A stretch of DNA of 64,000 bases, from contig NZ_SOAP01000001.1 in the NCBI RefSeq assembly GCF_004364805.1, positions 372,001 to 436,000 on the forward strand, written 5' to 3'. A program made the position numbers and the translations under genes. Under the pieces are notes generated by a model. That model did no database searches. It was not told where the DNA came from and saw only the letters and a list, made by a program, of their open reading frames with translations. This document shows, piece by piece, positions 27,020-35,963 of the stretch. How positions within the stretch are numbered: the stretch's first letter is position 1; each line of letters begins with the position of its first letter. This DNA is from Pelagimonas phthalicica. Lineage in GTDB: Bacteria > Pseudomonadota > Alphaproteobacteria > Rhodobacterales > Rhodobacteraceae.

Positions 27020-27227
27020 GTTTCAGAACGTAACCCGGTCAATGAAATGCAAAATTATGCCTCAACCCTAAAACGGCCCCACCTTTTTTGGCAAGCCTGA
27101 CCTCTGCCAACAAAAGCAGCCACTTTGGGGGGCGCCATCGACAACCAGGCGGCCCAAGGTTTCTTTGGGCCAAAAATATCCCGGGGTGAATTGCTCGCTC
27201 CGCGAGCAAGAGGGGCAGCGCCCCTTC
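27020..27227. repeat. Intergenic region with hairpin-rich sequence typical of dispersed repeats
   Basis: Contains CCAAAAATATCCCGGGG, then the hairpins GCTCGCTCCGCGAGC (27198-27212) and AGGGGCAGCGCCCCT (27213-27227). It lies at the 3' side of trcR on the minus strand. The arrangement resembles dispersed intergenic repeats seen in this group, but only one copy is in the window. Confidence 0.4.
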
Positions 27228-27267
27228 TCCCAAAAACAAAAACCCCCGGCTCGTCCAAGCCGGGGGT
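27228..27267 (-). terminator. Terminator of trcR
   Basis: On the minus strand ACCCCCGGC and GCCGGGGGT form a 9-bp stem (27242-27250 with 27259-27267), followed by TTTTTGTTTTT. A standard strong terminator 27 bases after the trcR stop. Confidence 0.88.
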
Positions 27268-27293
27268 CCTGAAATCACAGATCAGCGCCGCAA

Positions 27294-28043
27294 TCAGGGC
27301 TGTTCATCTTCGTCGTCATCGCTGCCACCGGGCAGGTTAAAGAAGCTGTCCGCATCCGAATAATCGGCCTCTGGCTTCTCTTCTTCATCGCCACGCGGAT
27401 CAGAGAGGCTAAAGCTCTCCAAACCTTCCATCGAGCTTGGCAGACGCGGCTCGGTCTCCATCTCAAGGCTCTGCTCGGTCGAAACCAGCTTGCGGCGCTC
27501 ATCGTCGCTCATCACCTTGTCCATCGACTTGGCGGCTTTGGCCACAGCAGCGTCCAGTTCGGACTGGCGGCACAGGCCCAGCGCAACCGGGTCGATCGGC
27601 TGCATATTGGCGATGTTCCAATGGGTGCGCTCGCGGATCGACTGGATGGTCGGCTTGGTGGTGCCCACCAGTTTCGAGATCTGACCGTCGCTCAGTTCCG
27701 GGTGGAACTTGACCAGCCACAGGATCGCATTCGGGCGGTCCTGACGCTTGGACAGCGGCGTATAGCGCGGGCCACGGCGCTTTTCTTCGTCATGCGCCGC
27801 CGGGTTGAACTTGATCTTCATCTTGTAAAGCGGATCGTTCTCCGCCTTGGTGATCTCTTCCTGAACCAGCTGGTTATTGGCAATCGGGTCAAACCCTTTC
27901 ACGCCAACAGCCACATCCCCGTCAGCAATGCCCTGAATCTCCAGCTCGTGAAAGCCGGTGAAATCGGCGACCTGCTTGAAGGTCAGCGTGGTATTATCCA
28001 CCAGCCAGACAGCGGTTGCTTTGGGATGAAGCAGCTTTGCCAT
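27294..28043 (-). CDS. trcR: Cell cycle transcriptional regulator TrcR (DUF1013)
   Basis: 249-residue protein conserved throughout alphaproteobacteria. It begins MAKLLHPKATAVWLVDNTTL, contains a helix-turn-helix region around LTFKQVADFTGFHELEIQGI and a second motif LSDGQISKLVGTTKPTIQSI, and includes RRGPRYTPLSKRQDRPNAIL. The C-terminal 60 residues are acidic and variable. The ATG at 28043 has AAGGAG seven bases upstream; the open frame extends 60 codons further without family character. Has its own terminator. Regulates cell cycle genes in related species; the exact targets here are unknown. Confidence 0.92.
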   Translation of the reverse strand: MAKLLHPKATAVWLVDNTTLTFKQVADFTGFHELEIQGIADGDVAVGVKGFDPIANNQLVQEEITKAENDPLYKMKIKFNPAAHDEEKRRGPRYTPLSKRQDRPNAILWLVKFHPELSDGQISKLVGTTKPTIQSIRERTHWNIANMQPIDPVALGLCRQSELDAAVAKAAKSMDKVMSDDERRKLVSTEQSLEMETEPRLPSSMEGLESFSLSDPRGDEEEKPEADYSDADSFFNLPGGSDDDEDEQP

Positions 28044-28342
28044 GTTATAAACTCCTTGCGTCTTTTGGCCCGGCAATAGCATCTTGCCCCGCCCGAGGCT
28101 TGGGCCAAGGGCGGCCCCGGAGATGCCGGGGCGGGTAACCGTTTTAGGGAAACTTGGCGATGTATATAGGCACAGAACCGGGCTGAGGAAAGAGAAAATG
28201 CAAGGGGATAACCGCGCTTTCACGCTGAATTCAGACCCGATTGGGCAATTCGGCGCTGATTTTGCGCAAAATTCGACTGGTCCCTTCGGCGCTCAATGAA
28301 TGCATAGGCCGAAACCTCTGCATCCCAACACTCGAATTTGAA

Positions 28343-29872
28343 CTAAATCACCCCCGCGTAACGCACGCCGCTCAGATCGGCGGTCTCGCGTTTCCAGCTG
28401 GTCAGGTCGCGTGGCGTAAATCCCGACAGGCTGTCATGGCCGCAGGCACGGGCCAAAACCTGCATCAGCTCAACCGAGGCACCAAAATAGCGCGCCAGCT
28501 TTTCCGCCCCGACCTGCACATCCAATCGCTTGCGCAGCTCCGGTTTCTGCGTCGCCACCCCAACCGGGCAATTGTTGGAATTGCACATGCGCGCCGCGAT
28601 ACAGCCCACCGCCTGCATGGCCGAGTTTGAGACCGCAATTGCATCCGCGCCCAGCGCCATCGCCTTGGCGAAATCTTCGGCCACCCGCAACCCGCCGGTG
28701 ATGACCAGCGTGACCTCGCGCCCTGTCTTGGCATCCAGATGCCTGCGCGCCCGCGCCAGGGCGGGAATGGTCGGAACCGAGATATGATCGCGAAAGATCA
28801 AAGGCGCCGCCCCGGTGCCGCCGCCGCGCCCATCCAGAATGATGTAATCAGCCGAGGCTTCGAGCGCAAAATCAATGTCATCCTCGATATGATTGGCCGA
28901 GAGTTTGAAGCCAATGGGAATGCCGCCCGAACGTTCGCGCACCTGATCGGCAATCCGTTTGAAATCCGCCGGGCTGTGCAGCTCTGGAAAGGTTGCAGGC
29001 GAGATCGCTGATTGCCCCGGTTCCAATCCGCGCACCTCGGCGATTTTGCCCTGCACCTTGTCGCCGGGCAGATGCCCGCCCGTGCCGGTCTTGGCCCCCT
29101 GCCCGCCCTTGAAGTGAAAGGCCTGTACCTTGGTGACATGATCCAGCGACCAGCCAAACTGAGCCGAGGCAAGTTCATAGAAATAGCGGCTGTTCTCTGC
29201 CTGCTCCTCGGGCAGCATCCCGCCTTCACCGGAGCAAATGCCCGTCCCGGCCAGCTGCGCCCCGCGCGACAGGGCCGTCTTGGCCTCTTCGGACAGGGCA
29301 CCATAGCTCATATCCGAAACGAACAATGGGATATTCAATTGCAACGGCTTGGCCGCGCGCGGACCAATGATGACCGAGGTCGCTACCTCGGCCCCGTCCA
29401 GCAACGGTTTGCGCGCCATCTGAGCGGGCAGGATCTGGATGTCATCCCAATGCGGCAGATCCTTGCGCGGAACACCCATGGCCCCCATCTCGCCATGATG
29501 GCCAAGCTTGCTCAACCCATCCCTGGCCAACGCGTGAATGCGGGCCACTGTGGGTTCCTCGGGGGTTGGCGTGGCCTGGGGCACGTCTGATTTTGGCGCA
29601 GGGGCGGCATCGCCCACCTCTGCCGCGCCCAACCGCGTATGCGAGCCGTCACAAAACGGGCCATTGGCGGTGGATTTGCACCGGCACAGTGCCGCGTCGC
29701 CGCTTTTCTCTGCGGTGAATTTCAACGGAGTGATGCCCGTTCCCGCATGGCTGCCATCACAAAACGGTTGCGATTTTGATCGCCCGCATTGGCACCAGTA
29801 ATAGTCTTTGCCCTCTTCCAAAGTGACCATGGCAGGTGACTTGGCAGCGATGATCGGGACGGCTTGGGTCAT
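28343..29872 (-). CDS. Glutamate-synthase-like FMN protein with two N-terminal CDGSH motifs
   Basis: 509 residues. Two CDGSH iron-sulfur motifs lie near the N-terminus: YYWCQCGRSKSQPFCDGSH and ALCRCKSTANGPFCDGSH. Then comes a GltB-type FMN-binding TIM barrel (VSDMSYGALSEEAKTALS, IILDGRGGGTGAAPLI, VITGGLRVAEDFAKAMALGA) and the 3Fe-4S cysteine motif ARMCNSNNCPVGVATQ. It lacks the amidotransferase and NADPH domains, so it is not a full glutamate synthase. The ATG at 29872 has CAGGAG upstream. Such stand-alone GltS-domain proteins have unknown substrates; the CDGSH pair suggests electron transfer inside one chain. Confidence 0.87.
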   Translation of the reverse strand: MTQAVPIIAAKSPAMVTLEEGKDYYWCQCGRSKSQPFCDGSHAGTGITPLKFTAEKSGDAALCRCKSTANGPFCDGSHTRLGAAEVGDAAPAPKSDVPQATPTPEEPTVARIHALARDGLSKLGHHGEMGAMGVPRKDLPHWDDIQILPAQMARKPLLDGAEVATSVIIGPRAAKPLQLNIPLFVSDMSYGALSEEAKTALSRGAQLAGTGICSGEGGMLPEEQAENSRYFYELASAQFGWSLDHVTKVQAFHFKGGQGAKTGTGGHLPGDKVQGKIAEVRGLEPGQSAISPATFPELHSPADFKRIADQVRERSGGIPIGFKLSANHIEDDIDFALEASADYIILDGRGGGTGAAPLIFRDHISVPTIPALARARRHLDAKTGREVTLVITGGLRVAEDFAKAMALGADAIAVSNSAMQAVGCIAARMCNSNNCPVGVATQKPELRKRLDVQVGAEKLARYFGASVELMQVLARACGHDSLSGFTPRDLTSWKRETADLSGVRYAGVI

Positions 29873-29963
29873 TCTTGAACTCCTGGCGACTGTGTAATGG
29901 GTTCTCCTGCCGCCGCGTATCTCCAAGGTTGCCAAAGGCATGGCGGTTGATTGGCGATCCGAC

Positions 29964-30001
29964 AAACAGAAAACCCCTGGCACGGGGATCCGCACCAAGG
30001 G
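29964..30001 (-). terminator. Terminator of the sugar transport operon
   Basis: On the minus strand CCCTTGGTGCGG pairs with CCGTGCCAGGGG over 12 positions (three G-U), loop ATCC, followed by TTTTCTGTTT. It lies 58 bases past the isomerase stop. Confidence 0.75.
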
Positions 30002-30058
30002 TAAGATTAGTCTTGTTTGCAGGTCTATCAACCGCCCGTACAAAGCTGGGGTTAGGCT

Positions 30059-30877
30059 TTACTGCGCCAACCCGGCTTTTTGCAGATAAGTTATTGATCT
30101 CTCAACGCTTTGATCCCCGTAGACCTCGATGATCAGCCGGGGCTTGCTGCTGAGTTGGCCAATCGCGCGGAACACGGCATCCCAGCGGATCGTGCCTTCG
30201 CCCAGCGCCCAATGGCGATCCGCATAGCCGTCTGCATCCTGCAAATGCACATGCTGCAACCGACCTCCTGCCGCTTTGACAAAGTAGTCTACTGGCGGCG
30301 CGCCGCAGACCCCATGGGCGTAATGCGCATGCCCCGTATCGACTGAGATCTGCAACGCATCCGACGCCAAAGACGCCGCCAGCTCGACCCTGAAATGCGG
30401 GTCAATATCGGCGATGTTTTCCAGAACCAGCGTGGTCCCCACTTCTTCGGCGCGTTTGACCACCGGGGCCATGGTGGCCTGAAACCGCTCAAAGATCCCC
30501 TCTTTGGCATTGGGGTAATGCATGATGTTGCGGTGATCCCATTCCAGATAGGGGCTGTGCACCACCATATGCGTGCTGCCCAAGGCCTCGCAGATGCCCA
30601 GCGCCTTGAACATGCGATCATGGATCACCTCGCGGATCTTCGGATCCCAGGTCGCCAAGGGCAAGTCCCAGAACGGGCCATGAATGCCATGCCGCCCCTG
30701 ATAGCCCTCCAGCGCCGCCTTGGCGCGATCGACCAAGCCGCTGTAATCGCTGTCCAGGGTCTGCGGGTTATGGAAATCCTGCAGCTCCAGGTCGCGATCC
30801 TTGTCAAACATGACATCACGCATTTCGACAAACTGATCCAGCGACAGTGCCGCGCCGACAATGGGAAGCTCAGACAT
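30059..30877 (-). CDS. Sugar phosphate isomerase/epimerase, TIM-barrel (AP endonuclease 2 fold)
   Basis: 272 residues of the xylose-isomerase-like TIM barrel family. Metal-binding type residues are in TTLVLENIADIDPHF (Glu), QISVDTGHAHYAHG (Asp, His), QHVHLQDADGYADRH (His, Asp) and LIIEVYG (Glu). This set fits divalent-metal isomerases of sugars, polyols or inositols. It ends the operon of the Ugp-type transporter, 45 bases after the permease gene, so it probably acts on the imported compound. The exact substrate is not known. Confidence 0.85.
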   Translation of the reverse strand: MSELPIVGAALSLDQFVEMRDVMFDKDRDLELQDFHNPQTLDSDYSGLVDRAKAALEGYQGRHGIHGPFWDLPLATWDPKIREVIHDRMFKALGICEALGSTHMVVHSPYLEWDHRNIMHYPNAKEGIFERFQATMAPVVKRAEEVGTTLVLENIADIDPHFRVELAASLASDALQISVDTGHAHYAHGVCGAPPVDYFVKAAGGRLQHVHLQDADGYADRHWALGEGTIRWDAVFRAIGQLSSKPRLIIEVYGDQSVERSITYLQKAGLAQ

Positions 30878-30922
30878 TGTGTATTCCTTTCAAACCCCTA
30901 CCCGATCTCGGGACAGCGGGGG

Positions 30923-31729
30923 TCACTTGATGCCAGCGCGCATAAAGCTCTGCACGAATTGGCGTTGAAACAGGAGGAAGGCGATAAGCAGCGGGCCCGA
31001 AGTCATCAGCGTCGCTGCATTGATCACCGACCATTGAATGCCACTATCGGTCACGGCAAAGATCGACAGGCCCACGGTCAGCGGCCGGGTTTCCACCGAA
31101 TTGGTGACGATCAGCGGCCAGACAAAATTGTTCCAGTGATGGCTGACCGAGACCAGCCCATAGGCAAGGAAAGTCGGCTTGGCCAAAGGGATATAGACCC
31201 GCCACAAAATGCCGAGATAGCTGCAGCCTTCGACCCGCGCCGCGTCATCCAGCTCTTTCGGGACAGTCATAAAGGTTTGGCGCAAAAGGAAAATCCCAAA
31301 GGCCGAGGCAACATAGGGCAAGCCGATCGCCGCAATTGTGTCGATCAGGCCAAGCTGGCTCATGGTGCGGTAATTCTCGACAATCAGGATGTCGGGCATG
31401 ATCAAAAGCTGCATCAGCACCAGCGCAAACATCAGCCCCTTGCCGCGAAATTCGAACCGGGCAAAGGCAAAGGCCGCCAGCGTACACAAGGTGAATTGCG
31501 CCGCCACGATCCCGGTCACCAAGATCATGGTGTTGAGGAAATAGCGCGCAAAGGGCGCTTCGGACCAGGCTTGCACAAAGTTCTGCAAGGTCAGCGGGGC
31601 CAAAGGTTCGAAACGGGTCTCAAACGCGGCCGGATGAAAGGCGGTCCAGATGGCATAGGCCAGCGGCAAAAGCCAGAACAGCGCCAGCAGCCAGGCGGCG
31701 GTGGTGTTCAGGATGCGATCATAGCTCAT
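30923..31729 (-). CDS. ABC sugar transporter permease, UgpE/MalG type
   Basis: 268 residues, six transmembrane helices. The EAA loop that contacts the ATPase is ELDDAARVEGCSYLGILWRV, followed by IPLAKPTFLAYGLVS. Partner of the next permease in a carbohydrate-uptake ABC transporter of family CUT1. The start ATG at 31729 overlaps the stop of the upstream permease (ATGA). Best match in kind is glycerol-3-phosphate or oligosaccharide transporters; substrate is unproven. Confidence 0.9.
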   Translation of the reverse strand: MSYDRILNTTAAWLLALFWLLPLAYAIWTAFHPAAFETRFEPLAPLTLQNFVQAWSEAPFARYFLNTMILVTGIVAAQFTLCTLAAFAFARFEFRGKGLMFALVLMQLLIMPDILIVENYRTMSQLGLIDTIAAIGLPYVASAFGIFLLRQTFMTVPKELDDAARVEGCSYLGILWRVYIPLAKPTFLAYGLVSVSHHWNNFVWPLIVTNSVETRPLTVGLSIFAVTDSGIQWSVINAATLMTSGPLLIAFLLFQRQFVQSFMRAGIK

Positions 31730-32604
31730 TTGTAATGCACCTTCCTGTCAAAGAGGAAGAATTGCCCAATCGCCAGCAGGATCAGGATCGCGATCATCAC
31801 CACGGTCAGCGTGGCGGCATAGGCGGTGTCCCAATAGTCAAACGCCACTTCGTAAATGTAGAAAAGCAGCAGCGAAGAGGCATTGTTCGGCCCGCCTTCG
31901 GTCATGACAAAGATATGATCGACCAGACGGAAGGAATTTATCACCGCATTGATCGACACAAACAATGTTGTCGGCATCAACAGCGGAAACAGCACGCGGC
32001 GAAAGTAATACCAACGTGATGCGCCCTCGATATCGGCAGCTTCGCGCAGGCTGGGTGGGATGGTTTGCAGCGCGGCGAGGTAGAAGATCATAAAGAACCC
32101 GGCCTCTTTCCAGATCGCCACGGCGATCATCGAATAAAGCGCAGTGTCAGGCGAGCCCATCCAGTTCTGTTCCGCCAGCCCAAACAGCCCGCGGATCTGG
32201 TCGATCAGGCCGAAACCCGGCGTATAAAAGAACAGCCAGATATTGGCGACAGCGATGAGCGGCAGCACTGTCGGGGTGAAATAGGCCATCCTCAGAAAAC
32301 CCCGCCCCCGGATCTTGTCATTCACCCAAAGCGCCATGGCCAGCGACAGGAGGATCGACAGCGGGATGGTCCAGACCGCGTACCAGAAATTGTTCATCAA
32401 CACTTTCCAGAACACGTCATCCAGGATCAGCGTCTGGTAGTTGTCCAGCCCGATCCACACCGCTTTGCGCCGCCCGCGCGGGGTGGAATAGAACGAATTC
32501 ACAATGGTCTGCACCGCCGGGTAATGGGTGAACAGGATCAACAGCGCCATGGCTGGGCTCAACATCAGCCAGGCATAGATCCATTGTCGGCGGGCGGTTT
32601 CCAT
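31726..32604 (-). CDS. ABC sugar transporter permease, UgpA/MalF type
   Basis: 292 residues from the ATG at 32604, which has AAGGACA upstream; the frame is open 21 codons further but those overlap the binding protein tail region and lack a membrane segment. Six helices, and the EAA loop SLREAADIEGASRWYYFRRV followed by LFPLLMPTTLFVS. It forms a heterodimer with the next permease. It follows the binding-protein gene by 66 bases. Confidence 0.9.
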   Translation of the reverse strand: METARRQWIYAWLMLSPAMALLILFTHYPAVQTIVNSFYSTPRGRRKAVWIGLDNYQTLILDDVFWKVLMNNFWYAVWTIPLSILLSLAMALWVNDKIRGRGFLRMAYFTPTVLPLIAVANIWLFFYTPGFGLIDQIRGLFGLAEQNWMGSPDTALYSMIAVAIWKEAGFFMIFYLAALQTIPPSLREAADIEGASRWYYFRRVLFPLLMPTTLFVSINAVINSFRLVDHIFVMTEGGPNNASSLLLFYIYEVAFDYWDTAYAATLTVVMIAILILLAIGQFFLFDRKVHYK

Positions 32605-32670
32605 TTTGATGTCCTTGTCGAGGCAAACCCTGCCCGGCGGACCGGACAGGGCAGGAGTTCTTGGCAATGC

Positions 32671-33954
32671 TTACTGGTAAGGTTTCAGGATGCGCTCGGC
32701 CTTGGCCTGCGCCTCATCCAGCGCTTGCTGAGCGGTCATCTCGCCAGCAATTGCAGCCGCCAGCGCGTCGTTGAACGCCTGGGTCACTTTGCCGTTTTCA
32801 AAGGTCGACAACTCGGCCACTGCGAATTCCAGCTGGTCGCGCGCCACCAAAGCCGGTGGGAAATCAGCGGCATAGGCCTTCATCTTGTCGGTTTCCCAAG
32901 TCTCGGCGCGCGGGGCGATATAGCCGGTTGCGATCGACCAGGTGGCCGCTTGCTCGGGCGCGGTGATCCACTGCACGAAATCGACAGCCGCTTCTTTCTG
33001 TTCATCCGACGAGTCCTTGAACAGATAGAAGTTGCCACCACCGGTTGGCGCGCCACGGCGTTCTTTGGCGGGCAGCATTGCGACACCAAAGTCAAACGGC
33101 GCGTTGTTGCGCATATTGGTCAGGTTGCCGGTGGTGGTCCATACCATCGCCGCTTCGCCCTCAAAAAAGGCTTTGGGCGTCGGGCCCCATTCGATGGAAC
33201 CGGGTTGCATGATTTCGTGGGTCTTGGACAGGTCGACCAGATATTCCAGCGCCTCAACCACTTTGGCGTCGTTGAAGTTCACCTTGTTGCCATCCGAATT
33301 GGCCAGGATCGCGCCCGCTGGCGTCGACAGGCCTTGGAACAGCCAGTAAGGAAAGCCCGCAGACGGAATGCGCACACCCCATTGGGTGACATTGCCGGCA
33401 TCATCCTTGAGGGTCAGGGCCTTACCCATTTCAACCATCTCATCCCAGTTGGCCGGGGCCACGTCTGGGTCAAGCCCTGCGGCTTTGAACGCTTCTTTGT
33501 TCCAGTACAGAACCGGGGTCGAGCGTTGGAACGGGATGCCATAGGTCTTGCCACCGGTCTGGCTGTTTTCCATGAAAGACGGGTAGAAACCGCCGATCCA
33601 GTCGGCCTTTTCCTCTTCGCTCAGATAGTCATCAAAGGGCACGATCACGTCTTCGTCGATCAGGGCAAACATCTGTGTCGACAGCAGAACCGAAAGCTGC
33701 GGAGGGGTGCCACCGCGCGCGGCGGTCAGCGCCTTTTGACCGGCGTCAGAATAGGAGCCAGCATAGATCGCGGTGATGTTCACATCCGGATTGGCTTGCG
33801 CATATTCGGCGGTCAGCTGTTCGATGGTGTCAGCAGCTGCGCCACCCACAGCAACGGGGAAATAGAATTCCAGATCAACGGCATAGGCCGGGTTCAATGA
33901 GGCCACAGTTGCGAGAGCCGCAACACTGGCAGTTTTCAGAAAATTGGCAAACAT
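32671..33954 (-). CDS. Periplasmic solute-binding protein of the CUT1 ABC transporter
   Basis: 427 residues, family 1 solute-binding fold, with a signal peptide ending in NPAYA (residue 25). Typical pieces are FYFPVAVGGAAADTIEQLTA, IPFQRSTPVLYWNKEAFKAA and the C-terminal region with AAWSIATGYIAPR type sequence (ATWSIATGYIAPRAETW). It resembles UgpB-like proteins but the ligand is not readable. It starts four bases after the ATPase gene stop. The most expressed member of such operons is usually this one; no extra promoter is visible. Confidence 0.9.
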   Translation of the reverse strand: MFANFLKTASVAALATVASLNPAYAVDLEFYFPVAVGGAAADTIEQLTAEYAQANPDVNITAIYAGSYSDAGQKALTAARGGTPPQLSVLLSTQMFALIDEDVIVPFDDYLSEEEKADWIGGFYPSFMENSQTGGKTYGIPFQRSTPVLYWNKEAFKAAGLDPDVAPANWDEMVEMGKALTLKDDAGNVTQWGVRIPSAGFPYWLFQGLSTPAGAILANSDGNKVNFNDAKVVEALEYLVDLSKTHEIMQPGSIEWGPTPKAFFEGEAAMVWTTTGNLTNMRNNAPFDFGVAMLPAKERRGAPTGGGNFYLFKDSSDEQKEAAVDFVQWITAPEQAATWSIATGYIAPRAETWETDKMKAYAADFPPALVARDQLEFAVAELSTFENGKVTQAFNDALAAAIAGEMTAQQALDEAQAKAERILKPYQ

Positions 33955-33958
33955 AGTG

Positions 33959-35050
33959 CTACCTTTCGGTTGACGAGGCGTGTGACCCCAAAGGGGCGGT
34001 TGTTTGCGCCGCGCTCAGCGCCGCAAATTCTGGAGGAAGCGTGTCGAGCCGTTGCCCGCTGGCGCTGTCAAAGGCGTGCAGATCATCACGCGCAACGCTC
34101 AGGCGGATCGTTGCCCCAAGGGTCAACTCGGTCCGGCCCGAGATGCGGCAGGGCAAGGTCTCATCCCCGACGCGACACTCGACCATGGCATCCGCGCCCA
34201 GATATTCCACATGCCCAACCCTGGCCCGGATCGGCCCGTTTTGATCCAACACCAAGGCTTCGGGGCGAATGCCGACAGTGATGTCATCCCGCGCAATCCC
34301 AAGCGCGCGGGCGGAACAGGTGCCCATAGGCGGGGTGCCGATAAACTTGGCGGTGAACAGGGTTTCGGGGCGGGAATAGATCTGACGAGGGGAGCCGATC
34401 TGTTCGATCTCACCCTGGTTCATCAGCACGATCTGATCCGCCATGGTGACCGCTTCGACCTGATCATGGGTGACGTAAACCATTGTCACGCCCAGTCGTT
34501 TTTGCAAATCACGGATCTCTTCGCGCATCTCGGCGCGCAGTTTGGCATCCAGGTTCGACAGCGGCTCATCCATCAAAAAGATCGACTTTTCGGCCACGAT
34601 CGCACGGCCCAGCGCCACCCGCTGCTGTTGCCCACCAGAGAGTTGCGAAGGCTTGCGATCCAGCAGATACGACAGGCCCAGCATATCCGCCGCCGCCGTC
34701 AGTTTGGCGTCACGCTCTGCCCGGCCCATGCGGCGCACGCGCAGGCCAAAGATGATGTTTTCCGCCACAGACAGATGCGGAAACAGCGCGTAGGATTGAA
34801 ACACCATGGCAATATCGCGGCCCGAAGCGGGGCGCGAAGTCACATCCTCACCGCCGATCTCAACCGTTCCGGCGCTGACCTCTTCCAGCCCGGCAATAAT
34901 GCGCAGCGTCGTGGATTTGCCGCAGCCGGACGGGCCGAGGATCGTGGTGAACTTGCCCTCAGGAATGGTCAGATCGATCCCCTTGAGCGAGACCGTCTCG
35001 CCCCAGGCCTTGCGCAAGCCGCGCAACATAATGGATTTGCCCGTTGTCAC
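33959..35050 (-). CDS. ABC transporter ATP-binding protein, UgpC/MsmK type
   Basis: 363-residue ATPase with Walker A LGPSGCGKSTTLRI, signature LSGGQQQRVALGRA, Walker B IFLMDEPLSNLDAKLR and a C-terminal TOBE/MalK regulatory domain. The GTG start at 35050 overlaps the stop of the DeoR gene (GTGA); an in-frame ATG at 35029 is possible but then the coupling is lost. Placed as second gene of the operon, ahead of the binding protein. Confidence 0.92.
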   Translation of the reverse strand: MTTGKSIMLRGLRKAWGETVSLKGIDLTIPEGKFTTILGPSGCGKSTTLRIIAGLEEVSAGTVEIGGEDVTSRPASGRDIAMVFQSYALFPHLSVAENIIFGLRVRRMGRAERDAKLTAAADMLGLSYLLDRKPSQLSGGQQQRVALGRAIVAEKSIFLMDEPLSNLDAKLRAEMREEIRDLQKRLGVTMVYVTHDQVEAVTMADQIVLMNQGEIEQIGSPRQIYSRPETLFTAKFIGTPPMGTCSARALGIARDDITVGIRPEALVLDQNGPIRARVGHVEYLGADAMVECRVGDETLPCRISGRTELTLGATIRLSVARDDLHAFDSASGQRLDTLPPEFAALSAAQTTAPLGSHASSTER

Positions 35051-35868
35051 AGCCTGGCCTCATCACAAATGGTCAATTGCACCCCGGCCTCGTCCAGCAT
35101 CGCGCAGATTGCGGCAGGTGGGCGGGCATCGCAGACCACATGGTCCACTTTGTTCACATGCCCGCTACAGGTATGGGCGCGCCGCCCGAATTTGCTGGAA
35201 TCCAGTACCAGGATCTTGGTCTCGGCATTGCGGGTGATCGCTTCACGCGCATGGGCGTCTTCATCCGACAGGTCCAGCAACGCGCCATCCTCGGCCACCG
35301 CCGCAACACCAAACAGCCCGATATCAAACCGATACCCGTCGAAAAAACTCACCGCGGACGGGCCAACAATATCCGCCTCAGAGGCGCGCAACCGCCCGCC
35401 GGGAATCGTGACCTCGGCCGTACCGAATTTATGCGCGCTCAGGGCGACATGCAGATTGTTGGAAAACACCCGCAGCCCCTGATGATGATCAAGACAGCTC
35501 ACCGCCAGTTCCGGGGTGGTTCCAATGGAAACCGCAAGGGTGACATCATTGGGGATCAGCTGCGCCGCGGCCTGGCCGATCTTCATTTTGGCCGAGAAAT
35601 TCAGGATGCGACGCAGGTCATAATGCTCGGCAGTGCCGCGCGCCAACTCCACCCCGCCATGGACTCGGCGCAGCAGACCCTTTTCGCACATCACATTGAT
35701 ATCTTTGCGAATAGTCTGGGTTGAGACCTGAAAGAGCGTGGCAAGGTCGTCAACCTTGGCCTCCCCCTGATCGCGCACGATCTCGGCAATCTGGGCCTGG
35801 CGCTGCGAGCCATGGGAAGAGCCCGAGGCCAAAGCGGAAAGAGGCATATGTGTCGCGGTTTCATTCAT
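35047..35868 (-). CDS. DeoR-family transcriptional regulator (GlpR-like)
   Basis: 273 residues. N-terminal winged helix RQAQIAEIVRDQGEAKVDDL and QVSTQTIRKDINVMCEKGLL, then the DeoR sugar-phosphate-binding domain (ISIGTTPELA-like AVSIGTTPELAVSCLDHHQG). Such regulators respond to a phosphorylated sugar or polyol. It is first in the operon and overlaps the ATPase gene. The ATG at 35868 lies within a palindrome that looks like its own operator; ATG at 35847 (M8) is an alternative start, so the N-terminus is not certain. Confidence 0.9.
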   Translation of the reverse strand: MNETATHMPLSALASGSSHGSQRQAQIAEIVRDQGEAKVDDLATLFQVSTQTIRKDINVMCEKGLLRRVHGGVELARGTAEHYDLRRILNFSAKMKIGQAAAQLIPNDVTLAVSIGTTPELAVSCLDHHQGLRVFSNNLHVALSAHKFGTAEVTIPGGRLRASEADIVGPSAVSFFDGYRFDIGLFGVAAVAEDGALLDLSDEDAHAREAITRNAETKILVLDSSKFGRRAHTCSGHVNKVDHVVCDARPPAAICAMLDEAGVQLTICDEARL

Positions 35869-35896
35869 ATGAACCGAATGTCGATTTCATATGAAA
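35864..35896. promoter_or_regulatory. Twin palindromes, candidate DeoR operator
   Basis: TTCATATGAA at 35864-35873 and again at 35886-35895 (extended to TTTCATATGAAA), 22 bp apart, one face of the helix. They overlap the start of the DeoR gene and lie at the head of the operon, which fits autoregulation. Confidence 0.65.
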
Positions 35897-35963
35897 GCCA
35901 CGTGACGCGCGCATGAAACCTGTGTGACACACGCCCCGAACGTCAGGACGTTTATTACAATGC

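Noticed and set aside
27039-27340. Several 60-80 codon frames on both strands after trcR
   Set aside because: They lie in a hairpin-rich repeat and terminator region; no ribosome site.
32065-33900. 611-codon plus-strand frame
   Set aside because: It runs antisense to the permease and binding-protein genes; no family features, no start site.
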